Shown: positions 20,916-30,332, numbered from the stretch's first letter. The stretch is DNA of 64,000 bases from Fluviicoccus sp. (GCF_030646115.1 NZ_JAUSMX010000027.1:101651-165650), one strand, 5' to 3'. The notes: generated by a model not told the origin, from the letters alone. Numbers and translations are program-made.

Positions 20916-21547
20916 AGGCCTGCCTTTGCGGATTCTTTGGAGACGTCCAGATCGTGTTTCCATGAGCGGTATCCACGGACACAGAGCAGCAGGAACACGG
21001 CGTAAAGTCCGGCAATCAGGTATAGCTGCTTGTAGGCATAAACCGGTACCGAAATCAGGTCGACACCGATCCAGAAAATCCAGTTCTCCAGCTTGCGCCG
21101 GTTGAGCAGCCATTGCGCCACCAGACTCAGTGCCGTAATCAGTGCATCGAAGACGGGAATGCTGCCTTTGGCCACCGTCAGAACGCTGAACAGGCTAAGG
21201 ATGAGTAGACCGGTGATGATGGCGGTGTTCCTCCATTCCCGTTGGCTCAATGTTCCTACCGGTAACTCCGGTCCGGTTTTACCTTGCAACCACTGATGCC
21301 AGCCAAGCGCACCCAGCACGATAAACATGATCTGCAATCCGGCATCGGCAAACAACCTGCTTTCCCAGAACAGCCACAGCAATAGTGTGCAGTTGGCGAT
21401 TCCGACTGGAAAATTCCAGATGCTTTTGCGCAGGGTCAGCCAGACACACCACAAACCGGTGGCGAAGCCGGCGATCTCACTCCCGCTCAGCCGGGTACCG
21501 GGAAAAATTTCGACGGACTGGTTAAGCCAGAGCAGCAGGTCATTCAT
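20912..21547 (-). CDS. pnuC: Nicotinamide riboside transporter PnuC
   Basis: A 211-residue membrane protein with about seven helices. The family pattern WxxWxxxR..NFPVGIANC is visible as WNFPVGIANCTLLLWLFWESRLFADAGLQ in two adjacent blocks, and W-x-W appears in ALGWHQWLQG. PnuC carries nicotinamide riboside across the inner membrane by facilitated diffusion, trapped by NadR phosphorylation. I chose ATG at 21547, preceded by GAAGG at proper spacing, over a TTG four codons upstream. It forms pnuC-nadR. Confidence 0.93.
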   Translation of the reverse strand: MNDLLLWLNQSVEIFPGTRLSGSEIAGFATGLWCVWLTLRKSIWNFPVGIANCTLLLWLFWESRLFADAGLQIMFIVLGALGWHQWLQGKTGPELPVGTLSQREWRNTAIITGLLILSLFSVLTVAKGSIPVFDALITALSLVAQWLLNRRKLENWIFWIGVDLISVPVYAYKQLYLIAGLYAVFLLLCVRGYRSWKHDLDVSKESAKAGL

Positions 21548-21717
21548 GGGGGCCTTCAATTTCCGTCTATTGGGTGAGGGGGTAGTTGGTTTCCGTTAGG
21601 TATGCTAGGTCAGCATCCTGTTTTGTTCTAAGTTATCGGAACGTCGATAGTAATACACGATCCCGTTTTCTTCCCAGTTACTCTGCACAGTGACAGCGGG
21701 TCGATCATTTGGATGAA

Positions 21718-21733
21718 TGTTCCACGTGGAACA
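21718..21733. other. parS: parS centromere-like site 3
   Basis: A perfect TGTTCCACGTGGAACA in the pnuC/TolC intergenic region, about 8.6 kb from oriC. Confidence 0.92.
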
Positions 21734-21777
21734 TCAGGTTGAAATCAGCAAGCCGAGTATGGGTGGGGGTGACTACA

Positions 21778-21793
21778 TGTTCCACGTGGAATA
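21778..21793. other. parS: parS-like site 4, one mismatch
   Basis: TGTTCCACGTGGAATA differs from the consensus at one base near its end. It lies 60 bases after site 3, in the same orientation register, so ParB may bind both cooperatively. Confidence 0.75.
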
Positions 21794-21876
21794 TTAAGAA
21801 ATGGCAGCGATATTGCTCTTGAGTCCAGGCGGAAACCGGCAAACAATCAGCCATACCCTGTTACAGGCAACAAATC

Positions 21877-23196
21877 ATGACAATGCCATTAATTCAACGG
21901 ATGCCGGATCAAGGCTTGAAGTGGACCTTGCTTGCCTTGACCGTGGCGGTGTCGACCAGCTGCACCAGCCTGTCGCCGCAACAGCAAGCTGCCGGGAATA
22001 CCGCGCAGTCTTCAACGGCGAGTCTTTCATCCGTTGCATTAAGTCAGGATGCCGCTGTCGACTGGATGTTGCAGCACAGCCCGCAGATGCAGGCGCTTCT
22101 GGCTGCCGAGATCCGTGAGCAGGGCGAGATCCGGCAGCAAGGACGTCTGGCCAATCCCGGCCTGACCCTGGCCCGCCTGAAGCGCGGCGGGGAAACCGAG
22201 ACTGAACGCGCCATCAGTTTTGACCTGTTGGGAGTGCTGTCCTTGCCGGCGCGGATGAAGCTGTCTGACCGGCAGCTGGAGCGCAGCCGTTTGCAGTCGC
22301 GAATCAGTCTGATGCAGCAGGTGCTGAAGGTGAGGCTGGCCTGGACTGAGGCAGTAGCCGCCGAACAGCGGGCGCGGTATGCCGGAGATGTGGCTGAAAC
22401 GGCACAGGCGGCCCATGAATTGGCGTTGCGCATGAAATCAGCAGGAAGCCTGAGTCAGCTGGATTCGGGCCGGGAAACGGCCTTCTGGCTCGAATCCGGG
22501 CTGATGAAGGAGCGAAGCCGGCAGCAAGCGCGATTGGTCAGGGAAAAGCTGGCGCTGGTGATGGGGGTGGCTGACCCATCAGGGCTGACGCTGCCGACGC
22601 AGTTGCCCGCCTTGCCGGAAGCCGCCATTCCTTCCGAATTACCGACGGACCTCACGGCGGAGCGGCTTGACATACTGGCGGCGCGCGCCGATACCTTGGC
22701 GCTTGTTTCCAACCTGAAACTGGGCAAGGCCACCCGGTTTGTGAATGTCATGGAGTTGGGGCTGAAGTCCAACCGTGCCGACGGGCAGCCGGAGCAGCGG
22801 GGGGCGGAAATCCGGCTGGAGTTGCCACTGTTTGATTTTGGCCGTACCCGCGTCAGGAATGCAGAATTGCAATACCGGCAGGTACTGGAAGAAGCGGCAC
22901 AGACGGCGTTGAGCGCCCACAGTGAATACCGGTCGGCAAAGGCGGATATCGAATCCGGCTGGGCGGCGGCCCGTATTTACCGGGACGAATTGATTCCCTT
23001 GCAGAAGCACCTGCTCGACGAGGTACTGCTACGCTATAACGGGATGCTGGCGGACACTTTCACGGTGCTGACCCAGATCCGCGAACAAATCCGGACCCTC
23101 AATGACGGTTTGGACGCCCAGGAACGCTACTGGAAGTCCGCCGCCGTGTTCACTCATGTCAAAACAGCCCCCCTGCCTGCCGGAGAACAGCCATGA
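21877..23196 (+). CDS. TolC-family outer-membrane efflux protein (copper-type)
   Basis: A 439-residue outer-membrane factor with two OEP repeats: long helices rich in Ala, Glu and Arg, and the segments LEADIRQQGRL-like near 80-95 and RLELPLFDFGRTRVRNAELQYRQ near 310-335. The N-terminus has a hydrophobic segment ending in STSCTSLSP, which could be a signal peptide or a poor lipobox. It would form the outer-membrane duct of a tripartite pump. The downstream gene, overlapping by four bases, is a multicopper oxidase, a pairing seen in copper-resistance operons. No RND or membrane-fusion gene is nearby. Confidence 0.82.
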   Translation: MTMPLIQRMPDQGLKWTLLALTVAVSTSCTSLSPQQQAAGNTAQSSTASLSSVALSQDAAVDWMLQHSPQMQALLAAEIREQGEIRQQGRLANPGLTLARLKRGGETETERAISFDLLGVLSLPARMKLSDRQLERSRLQSRISLMQQVLKVRLAWTEAVAAEQRARYAGDVAETAQAAHELALRMKSAGSLSQLDSGRETAFWLESGLMKERSRQQARLVREKLALVMGVADPSGLTLPTQLPALPEAAIPSELPTDLTAERLDILAARADTLALVSNLKLGKATRFVNVMELGLKSNRADGQPEQRGAEIRLELPLFDFGRTRVRNAELQYRQVLEEAAQTALSAHSEYRSAKADIESGWAAARIYRDELIPLQKHLLDEVLLRYNGMLADTFTVLTQIREQIRTLNDGLDAQERYWKSAAVFTHVKTAPLPAGEQP

Positions 23197-24566
23197 CTTC
23201 ACGACGCCGTTTACTGGGCGGCATGGGCGCCGCCCTGCTGGGTGCGGGGCTGGTATCCCGCAGCAAGGCCGATCAGATTCCGGCGCCCACCCGTCGCCAC
23301 GATGCCGCCGCGCAGGCCAATCCGGTTTCCGGGCATCTGCCCTATCGCCCGGTGGTCACGCTGAACGGATGGACTTTGCCATGGAGGATGAAGGATGGCG
23401 CCAAGGAGTTCCATCTGGTGGCAGAGCCGGTGGAGCGGGAAATCGCCCCCGGCATGACGGCCCGGTTATGGGGTTATAACGGTCAAAGCCCGGGACCGAC
23501 GCTGGAGTGCGTGGAAGGAGACCGGGTGCGGATTTTTGTCACGAACCGCTTGCCGGAACACACGACCATCCACTGGCACGGCATACTGTTACCTTCCGGC
23601 ATGGACGGTGTTGGCGGCCTGTCGCAGCCGCAAATCAAGCCCGGAGAAACCTTTGTCTATGAGTTTGTAATGCGGCAATCCGGCACCTTCATGTATCACC
23701 CCCATGCCGATGAAATGCTGCAGATTGCCATGGGCATGATGGGTTCCATAGTCGTGCATCCGAAGAATCCCCGTTTCATGCCGGTGGACCGGGACTATAT
23801 GTTTCTGCTGAACGCCTACGATATTGATCCCGGCAGTTCAGTGCCGCGTGCCTCCACCATGACGGAATTCAACCTCTGGACCTTCAACTCGCGGGTGTTT
23901 CCGGGCATCGACCCGCTGGTGGCGCGCAGCGGCGAACGGGTGCGTATCCGAGTCGGCAACCTCACCATGACCAACCATCCGATCCATCTTCACGGGCATA
24001 TCCTGGAAGTGACGGCCACGGATGGCGGTTGGGTGCCGAAGTCGGCGCGCTGGCCGGAAGTGGTGGTGGATGTGGCGGTGGGCCAGATGCGGGTCATTGA
24101 ATTCGTGGCGACGGCCGGGGACTGGGCGCTGCATTGCCACAAGTCGCACCACACCATGAACGCCATGGGGCATGGCATCCGCAGCACCTTGGGCGTATCG
24201 CAGGAAGGCATTGCCGACAGGATTGCTAAACTGGTTCCCGATTACATGTCGATGGGTGAAACCGGCATGGCGGAAATGAGTGAAATGCCGATGCCCCTGC
24301 CCGAAAACACCTTGCCGATGATGGCGGGGGAGGGCCCCCACGGGGCGCTGGAAATGGGCGGCATGTTTACGGTGCTGAAGGTGCGTGATGACCTCAAGCC
24401 CGGAGATTATGCCGATCCAGGCTGGTATGCGGCTCCGGCAGGCACCGTGGCGTGGCTGCTGGCGGATGAGGCCGGGATTCCGGAGCCTCAGTCCGCAGCA
24501 CCCGCCATGCCGGAGAGTCCGACACCGGCTTTACAGGTGCGCAAACCGGGCGGGCATCAGCACTGA
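23193..24566 (+). CDS. Tat-exported multicopper oxidase, copper-resistance type
   Basis: A 457-residue cupredoxin oxidase. The N-terminus SRRRLLGGMGAALLGAG is a twin-arginine signal. Copper-binding motifs are in order: HWHG, HPHADE, HPIHLHGH and HCHKSHHTMNAMGHG, the last being the type-1 copper region. Many Met residues lie in the last 130 residues (MSMGETGMAEMSEMPMPLP), and the end is GGHQH, typical of periplasmic Cu(I) handling. It probably oxidises Cu(I) to the less toxic Cu(II). The start overlaps the TolC-like gene. It resembles CopA or CueO relatives but is shorter than either, so I give no symbol. Confidence 0.88.
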   Translation: MTSRRRLLGGMGAALLGAGLVSRSKADQIPAPTRRHDAAAQANPVSGHLPYRPVVTLNGWTLPWRMKDGAKEFHLVAEPVEREIAPGMTARLWGYNGQSPGPTLECVEGDRVRIFVTNRLPEHTTIHWHGILLPSGMDGVGGLSQPQIKPGETFVYEFVMRQSGTFMYHPHADEMLQIAMGMMGSIVVHPKNPRFMPVDRDYMFLLNAYDIDPGSSVPRASTMTEFNLWTFNSRVFPGIDPLVARSGERVRIRVGNLTMTNHPIHLHGHILEVTATDGGWVPKSARWPEVVVDVAVGQMRVIEFVATAGDWALHCHKSHHTMNAMGHGIRSTLGVSQEGIADRIAKLVPDYMSMGETGMAEMSEMPMPLPENTLPMMAGEGPHGALEMGGMFTVLKVRDDLKPGDYADPGWYAAPAGTVAWLLADEAGIPEPQSAAPAMPESPTPALQVRKPGGHQH

Positions 24567-24990
24567 TGCTCCTGATACGGGCATGGTGCCACCATGCCTG
24601 AGTAATTCTTACCTTCCCGCCATTACCGCAAAATCCCCGCAAATCCAGTCTGCACCTCATTCCCGCTACGCGGGAATGCCATTTTCGAATAAAAATTAAT
24701 CACTTTTTGGGTTATAGGAGAAATCATTGGGACAGAAGTCCGCCTGCGTGTTTTCCAATCGCTTGTTTTGTCTGGATTTTTTGATTTGACGGATCAGGAT
24801 TCAGGCTGGGGCCGTTGCCTGCGGACCCGGGTCTGGCACGTTTTTCAAGAATATTTTACGTAATACGTAACTGTAATATAAATTACATCATGGGTGTTTT
24901 TTGGTCGTTTTGGTGAGGCGCGGCATGATTGTGGCGGAATTCCGGCTATTCTCCAAAAAAACCGGCTTTTGCAACCGGACTTGTCCTGGA
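24567..24990. other. Intergenic region with two hairpins and two adjacent palindromes
   Basis: About 420 bases without a gene. GGCATGGT-GCC-ACCATGCC (24580-24598) is a stem just after the oxidase stop and may end transcription, although no T tract follows. CATTCCCGC-TAC-GCGGGAATG (24658-24678) is a 9-bp stem of the kind dispersed in many proteobacterial genomes. TTACG-TAATA-CGTAA (24856-24870) and TGTAAT-ATAA-ATTACA (24872-24887) are two neighbouring palindromes that look like a regulator-binding site. Confidence 0.5.
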
Positions 24991-25424
24991 TCAGCCCGGA
25001 TGACCCAGCTGCCGGTAGAAATTGAAGGAAGCGCATTCCGGCTTCAGCCGGTAAAACGCAGCAGGACGTCCCGCGCCTTCCTGGGTGCTGTCCCCGGTGG
25101 CATCCAGAACCCCGGCTATTTCCAGTCGCCGCCGGAAGGCTTTCTTTTCCAGTTCCCGCCCCAGGACACTTTCGTAAGCGCGTTGCAATGTACTCAATGT
25201 GAAGCAATCAGTTGTGCCAGCATCACAGTGTACAACACCTTGCTGCGCAAGCGTTCCACGACTCTTGGCAATAATTCGGAATGGTCGAAGGCAAGGTTGA
25301 GCGCCAGCGCGTCGTCGAGGCTGAACCAGCGGGCGTCGTTGTCGGTGGGCGGATCAGCAAAAGGGCTCAGCGCAAAATAGAGCACGGTGATGGACCAGCT
25401 GCGCGGATCATAGGCGGCGAGAAA
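24991..25424 (-). pseudogene. nrtR: Decayed NrtR-like Nudix transcriptional regulator
   Basis: The reverse strand encodes the C-terminal part of an NrtR-type regulator in two frames. From 25424 it reads YDPRSWSITVLYFAL, ARWFSLDDALALNLAFDH and LYTVMLAQLIASH, then hits a stop at 25194. One frame over it continues STLQRAYESVLGRELEKKAF, RRRLEIAGVLDATG and GRPAAFYRLKP to a stop at 24991. These match the end of the Nudix domain and the winged-helix of NrtR. The N-terminal half with the Nudix box is missing, an in-frame TGA at 25427-25425 precedes the surviving part, and a frameshift lies near 25194-25200. NrtR represses NAD metabolism genes in relatives, so loss here may free the nearby pnuC-nadR. 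Confidence 0.82.
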
Positions 25425-25497
25425 TCAGGCTTCAGTCTGGCTGGCGGAGGTCATGGTTTTTTTCGCATGGATTCAGGGTGGCATTTTACCAGATACC

Positions 25498-26211
25498 CTA
25501 CTCGTACACCCTGAACGGCAAGGGGCTGCGTTCACGATGCTCCCCTTTCAGCCGCATCATGCGTTGCAGGCCCACGACGATGGCGTAGGGAGCCGAACGC
25601 TGGATATAGTTGATGGCCCAGCCCGGCACCCGGCCGCCGGGATCCACATAGCCTTCAGCCTGAATGATGACTGTCTTTTCCGGAGTCGGGGTCAGCCGCA
25701 CATACATGTCCTCGGCCTGCATCCGGATATAGCGGGGGGTGTCCGGCATCATGTCCGGAATGGCCTTGACCCGCAGGCTCAGGGAGCGGTTATCCGGAGT
25801 TTGCGGCTCGAAACGCATCAATACGGGAGCATCCCGGTCGGGCAAGCCGTGAGGCGCGCGATGCTTGAGATAGACATAGTAATCGGTGGCGGAAGATTTG
25901 CGGATCAGCCGGGAGTCGATGACCTCCCAGTACCATTTCTGGTAATTGCCGAAATCCAGCAGGATACGGATAGAGGACTCCATGGAGCCTTGCAGCACCG
26001 CCTCTACCTTGAAGGAACGGTAGCGTTTGCCATCCTCCTGCTTCACCCAGGTCTTGATGTTGTGCCGACGGTCATTCTTCACTAAATACCATTCGTTGGT
26101 CAGCTTTTGTTGCAAGGCATCCAGGTCATCCTCTTCATCTGCAGATGCCGGCAGGGACAGTGGCAACAGTGCGCCCATTAGCAACAGCGATGCGAACAAT
26201 CTGGCTTTCAT
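25498..26211 (-). CDS. Exported START-domain lipid-binding-like protein, copy 1
   Basis: A 237-residue protein with a signal peptide (MKARLFASLLLMGALLPLSL, cleavage after ASA). The mature part is a START-like domain: NEWYLVKNDRRHNIKTWVKQ, YRSFKVEAVLQGSM, YQKWYWEV, EGYVDPGGRVPGWAIN and RSAPYAIVVGLQR. START domains bind lipids in a hydrophobic tunnel. A clear paralogue lies at 50650-51393. I chose ATG at 26211, because the upstream alternative adds a 12-residue non-signal extension. It ends close to the truncated nrtR remnant. Confidence 0.85.
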   Translation of the reverse strand: MKARLFASLLLMGALLPLSLPASADEEDDLDALQQKLTNEWYLVKNDRRHNIKTWVKQEDGKRYRSFKVEAVLQGSMESSIRILLDFGNYQKWYWEVIDSRLIRKSSATDYYVYLKHRAPHGLPDRDAPVLMRFEPQTPDNRSLSLRVKAIPDMMPDTPRYIRMQAEDMYVRLTPTPEKTVIIQAEGYVDPGGRVPGWAINYIQRSAPYAIVVGLQRMMRLKGEHRERSPLPFRVYE

Positions 26212-26450
26212 GAAGGCTCCTGAAAAAAATGGGACAGATTTCTGCAAGCGCTATTCTGCCAACAATGCAGGGTGATTACGTCATTAACCTGCTCCTCAAT
26301 ACCGACAGCGCCTATGAAACGGTGGGTGAAGAGGTGCTGACAAACCGCTGCAATCTATTACCGACGGTATACCGTAACGGGTAGCTGAGGGTGGAAGACA
26401 GCCTGGCGGTGATCCGGCAGCGGACGAGGTTTGATGTGTGAACCCCGGCC

Positions 26451-27044
26451 TCAGGAGCCGGGTTCCTGTGCCCTGATCTGTTGCAGCTGGTTGACGGTCT
26501 TGCCTAGTACGGATGTTTGTCCCTCCACCCGGACCCGCAATTTGTCCGGCCAGCGGAAAAACTGGTCCCGGGAAATGCAGAGGTAGAATGTTGCTCCCGA
26601 CACCACGTCCGGTGCAGTCACCTGATAGTCACAACCGGCGGCAAATTCAGAACGTTGTTTGCTGACTTCCATTTCAGCCTGATAGGGGCGGCCGAACGTG
26701 CCGGTATAAAGCGCGGCAAAGCCATGCACAAAAGCCAGCCACAGCACGGTCAGGTAAAAAACAGACCGGATGCCCCCTGCCAGCAAGGTTTCAAAGGCAC
26801 TGTCGGAGCTGACATAAAAACGCTGGGAGCCGTCTCGGTCTTCAATGGCCTTGGCCCCGATGACCAGGATAACCAGCAGGCTCAAGGCAAAAAAACCGCC
26901 GCCCTGGGTCCAGCCGTGATCCGGAATGAATTCCGCCTGCAGGCCGTATATGGCCAATATGAACGCAACCAGAATGATGCCGGTGATGATCTGGTGGATC
27001 GGCGTCGGTTCGCGATCCCCGTAGAGGAAGTGCCGCAGGGCCAT
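26451..27044 (-). CDS. Putative inner-membrane protein of unknown function
   Basis: A 197-residue protein that I do not recognise. Three hydrophobic segments lie at about 19-37, 50-65 and 89-113, followed by a soluble 80-residue C-terminal region with two Cys (CDYQV, YLCIS). The conserved-looking start is MALRHFLYGDREPTPIHQII. ATG at 27044 is the start; an upstream in-frame start would add a Thr/Ser-rich stretch unlike a real N-terminus. No operon partner is evident. Confidence 0.6.
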   Translation of the reverse strand: MALRHFLYGDREPTPIHQIITGIILVAFILAIYGLQAEFIPDHGWTQGGGFFALSLLVILVIGAKAIEDRDGSQRFYVSSDSAFETLLAGGIRSVFYLTVLWLAFVHGFAALYTGTFGRPYQAEMEVSKQRSEFAAGCDYQVTAPDVVSGATFYLCISRDQFFRWPDKLRVRVEGQTSVLGKTVNQLQQIRAQEPGS

Positions 27045-27278
27045 GGCATTCAGCCTTGTTGATTTAGAAGTCGGTCTTGTTGTTGTGGATGCCGGCAAAC
27101 GTGTCGCAGGTCACAGCTTTTATACGACAATTCCCGCCAAAAACAAACGGGAAGCCAACAATTCGGGCGGCCTTGAGCAGCCTTTCTTCCCCAACGACCG
27201 GAATTTGCAGACGAGCGGCAGCGCCGGGCGGCGGGGGTGGTAAGATGCGCTCCCGTTGACCAACCCCAGGTGCTGCTC

Positions 27279-27827
27279 ATGGCGCTGAAATCGACTATTT
27301 TCAAGGCGGAACTGCACGTCAGTGATCTGGACCGGTCGTATTTCGCCAGTTTCAACCTGACCCTGGCCCGACACCCCTCTGAAACTGACCTGCGCATGAT
27401 GCTGCGCCTGCTGGCCTTCACCTTATATGCCGATGAGCACCTGGAGTTCGGCAAGGGCCTCAGCAGCGAGGACGAGCCGGACCTGTGGCGCCTGAACTTG
27501 CGCAACGAAGTGGAACTGTGGATTGATCTGGGCCAGCCCGATGAAAAACGCATCCGCAAGGCCTGTCACCGGGCGCAGCAGGTGGTATTGCTGACCTATG
27601 GCGGCAGCGCGGCCGACATCTGGTGGAAGAAAAACGCTGACACCCTGACCCGTTTCGATAACCTGACCGTCATCAATTGTTCCCTGGCCGAGTCGGAAGC
27701 CTTGGGGGCGCTGGTGGAGCGCACCATGCAGCTGCAATGCACCGTCGATCACGGCCAGCTCTGGGTGTCCGCCGGTGACCGCACCGTTGAGGTGACGCCG
27801 GTGTACTGGAAAAAACCGGCGGCCTGA
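27279..27827 (+). CDS. yaeQ: YaeQ family protein
   Basis: A 182-residue protein of the YaeQ family, which has a PD-(D/E)XK nuclease-like fold. Typical segments are MALKSTIFKAELHVSDLDR, HPSETDLRMMLRLLAFTLYA, LSSEDEPDLWRL and WIDLGQPDEKRIRKACHRA. The acidic and lysine residues of the nuclease-like core (E, D-x-P-D-L, K) are in place, but the activity is not established. The start is ATG at 27279. The gene converges on the PAS-GGDEF-EAL gene, with three bases between stops. Confidence 0.93.
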   Translation: MALKSTIFKAELHVSDLDRSYFASFNLTLARHPSETDLRMMLRLLAFTLYADEHLEFGKGLSSEDEPDLWRLNLRNEVELWIDLGQPDEKRIRKACHRAQQVVLLTYGGSAADIWWKKNADTLTRFDNLTVINCSLAESEALGALVERTMQLQCTVDHGQLWVSAGDRTVEVTPVYWKKPAA

Positions 27828-27830
27828 CGC

Positions 27831-30332
27831 TTACAGGCTGTAGATCCAGCCTTTGTCGGCCAGTTCGGTCCAGTCGGCGGGAGCCTGCCAGTCCCGCACC
27901 CAGCCGGGGATGGCGTCGGCGGGCATGGGGCGGGCGATACCGTAGCCCTGCGCCAGGTCGCAGCCCAGCTTCAGCAGCGCCGTGCCGTGTTCAATGGTTT
28001 CCACCCCTTCCGCAATCACCTTGCGCCGGAAAGTACGCGCCAGCCCCACCACCGCTTCCACAATCGCCAGGTCGTCAGGATCTTTCATCATGTCACGCAC
28101 GAAGGACTGGTCGATCTTCAGCACCCGTGTTGGCAGGCGGCGGAAGTAGGTGAGTGAGGAATAGCCGGTGCCGAAGTCGTCCAGCGCAAAGCTGACGCCC
28201 AGTTGTGAGCAGGTTTCGATGACGCCGGACACATGCTCGATGTTTTCCATGGCCGTGGTTTCCAGAATCTCCAGCTCTATCCATTCCGGCCGGATTTCCG
28301 GGAATTCCGCCAACAGCGCTTTCAGGCGGGGCACAAAGCCGTCCTGTTGCAGTTGCTCGCTGAAGACATTGATGCTGACCGGCAGTTCCAGCCCCTGCCG
28401 CGCCCACGTTGCACATTGGCGGAACGCCTCGTGCATCACCCATTCCCCCAGCGGCAGCGCCAGCTCGGAGTTTTCGATCATGGGCAGGAACAGGCCGGGC
28501 GCCAGCAGGCCTTTTTCCGGGTGCTGCCAGCGGATCAGTGCTTCGGAGCCGATGACAACGCCGCGCCGCATGTCCACCTTGGGCTGATAGTAGAGACGGA
28601 ATTCGCCCGCCGCCAGGCCAGCCGAGGCCCTCGCCACCACGTCCCAGTAGGCGCGCAGCCGTTTGTCCTGTTCCGAGTCGAAGAGGTGGAAGCGGTTCTT
28701 GCCCGATTCCTTGGCGCGGTACATGGCCTGATCGGCATGGCGCAGCAAGGTGTCGGCATCGGTGTCGTCCTGCTGCGAAAAAAGCGCCACGCCAATGCTG
28801 GCCGAAACCGTGATGCTGGCCGTTCCCACGGGCTGTGGTTCGGCAATCACCGCCAGCACCCGTTCCAGCACCATCTGGCATTCTTCGGCGTTGCTGAGGT
28901 CATTCAGCAGCAGGACAAACTCGTCACCGCCCAGCCTCGCCACCGTGTCGTCGCCGCGCAGAACACTCAGCAACTGGCGGGTAATCTGTACCAGCAACTG
29001 GTCACCGGCGGCATGGCCCCAAGTATCGTTGACCGGCTTGAAACCGTCGAGGTCGAGATAGCAGACCGCCAGATGGCGGCCGCTGCGTTTGCTGCGGGCA
29101 ATGGCCAATGCCAGGCGGTCGGCCAGCAAGCGGCGGTTGGGCAGGCCGGTGAGGGCGTCGTAATGGGCAATGCGGTCCAGCTCGGCCTCGTGCGCCTTGA
29201 GATGGCTGATGTCCGAAAAGACGGCGACATAATGACTGATGCCGCCTTGGTCATCGCGCAGGGCGTCGATGGCGATGCGTTCGGGATAGATTTCCCCGGA
29301 TTTGCGCTTGTTCCACAATTCGCCGTGCCAGTTGCCTGCTTCGTCCAGCGTTTTGCGCAGTTGCCCGAAAAATTCAGGGGAGTGCAAACCGGATGACAGG
29401 ATTTTCGGGGTCTGCCCGATGACCTCGTGACGCTCATAACCGGTGATGCGGCTGAAGGCCGGATTGACATCGACAATGCGTCGCCCGCCGTCGGTGATCA
29501 TGATGCCTTCCTGGCTGCAGGCGAAGACGCTGGCAGCCAGCCGCACATGTTCCTCGGCCTGTTTGCGGGCGGTGATGTCCCGCGAGAGCATGATGTAACT
29601 GCGGGGTTTGCCGCTGACGGCCGCCTTGACCGAGGTGGAGAGTTCAAACCAGCATTCGCCGTGCGGCAATGACAACGGCATGATATGGCCATGCGATTGT
29701 CCGGCGGCGTCGACGTCTGCTTCGCGCAGCGCCGCCAGCACAATGCGGGCCGCCGTCGGCGGCAGCATCTCGGACACGGTGCGGCCGAGCAGGGCATGCC
29801 GCTTGGCGGACAGTTGCGCCGGGTCCCGAGCCCAGACGTTGAGGTAACGGCCCTCGGCATCCAGTTCGAACAGCAGGTCGGGAATGGCCTGCAGGGTGGC
29901 GTCCAGTTCGGCGTGGCTTTCCTGCAGGCGCTGCTCGGCCAGCTTGCGTTCGGAGATGTCCACGTCCAGGCAGTACATTTCCGGGTGGCCGTCGGCATTG
30001 GGCTGCATGGTGTGGCTGGAATAGACCCAGGCCGGGCTGCCGTCCTTCTTGCGCAGCACCAGCTCCCCGGCGGGTATGGGAATGCCCTGTTCCATCCAGC
30101 GCTGCACATCGGTGACGACGAGATCCCGCATTTCCGGGGGAATGATCAGTTCTTCCAGGGTGCGGCCCAGGGCTTCCTCGCGGGTATAGCCATAGAGCGC
30201 CGTGCTGGCGGGGTTCCAGTAGATGACCCGGCGATGACGGTCATAGCCCTGTACGGCAACATTGTTGACGGTTTCAAAAATGTCGCGGAAGCGGGCATCC
30301 TCCTGATGCGGGACAAAATTCTTGTAATTCAT
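27831..30332 (-). CDS. PAS-PAS-PAS-GGDEF-EAL cyclic-di-GMP signalling protein
   Basis: An 833-residue soluble protein. Three PAS domains (about 10-130, 140-260, 265-380) precede a GGDEF domain with an intact GGDEF motif at 468-472. A possible inhibitory site RGDD (459-462) lies five residues before it. The EAL domain starts near 575 with SEALIRW (EAL at 597-599), and DDFGTGYSS appears intact further on. Both synthesis and hydrolysis of cyclic-di-GMP are therefore possible. The lack of membrane segments points to a cytoplasmic signal sensed by the PAS domains. It is divergent from the P450 gene across 229 bases. Confidence 0.93.
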   Translation of the reverse strand: MNYKNFVPHQEDARFRDIFETVNNVAVQGYDRHRRVIYWNPASTALYGYTREEALGRTLEELIIPPEMRDLVVTDVQRWMEQGIPIPAGELVLRKKDGSPAWVYSSHTMQPNADGHPEMYCLDVDISERKLAEQRLQESHAELDATLQAIPDLLFELDAEGRYLNVWARDPAQLSAKRHALLGRTVSEMLPPTAARIVLAALREADVDAAGQSHGHIMPLSLPHGECWFELSTSVKAAVSGKPRSYIMLSRDITARKQAEEHVRLAASVFACSQEGIMITDGGRRIVDVNPAFSRITGYERHEVIGQTPKILSSGLHSPEFFGQLRKTLDEAGNWHGELWNKRKSGEIYPERIAIDALRDDQGGISHYVAVFSDISHLKAHEAELDRIAHYDALTGLPNRRLLADRLALAIARSKRSGRHLAVCYLDLDGFKPVNDTWGHAAGDQLLVQITRQLLSVLRGDDTVARLGGDEFVLLLNDLSNAEECQMVLERVLAVIAEPQPVGTASITVSASIGVALFSQQDDTDADTLLRHADQAMYRAKESGKNRFHLFDSEQDKRLRAYWDVVARASAGLAAGEFRLYYQPKVDMRRGVVIGSEALIRWQHPEKGLLAPGLFLPMIENSELALPLGEWVMHEAFRQCATWARQGLELPVSINVFSEQLQQDGFVPRLKALLAEFPEIRPEWIELEILETTAMENIEHVSGVIETCSQLGVSFALDDFGTGYSSLTYFRRLPTRVLKIDQSFVRDMMKDPDDLAIVEAVVGLARTFRRKVIAEGVETIEHGTALLKLGCDLAQGYGIARPMPADAIPGWVRDWQAPADWTELADKGWIYSL

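Larger units (their letters stand above)
21548..21876. promoter_or_regulatory. Divergent intergenic region between pnuC and the TolC-like gene
   Basis: A 329-bp region with no gene. Near pnuC it holds two small inverted repeats, ATGCT-AGGTC-AGCAT (21602-21616) and TATCG-N6-CGATA (21634-21649), which are candidate operators for the NAD-salvage operon. Further on are two parS-type palindromes (annotated separately). Confidence 0.5.

Noticed and set aside
21602..21649. Definite NrtR binding sites upstream of pnuC
   Set aside because: Two small inverted repeats are present, but the arms are only five bases and I cannot confirm the NrtR consensus for this lineage.
26265..26441. Short frame starting MQGDYVINLLLNTDSAYETV with a continuation after a TAG
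   Set aside because: The peptide looks somewhat protein-like and could be a gene remnant, but I could not match it to any family and it has no ribosome-binding site.
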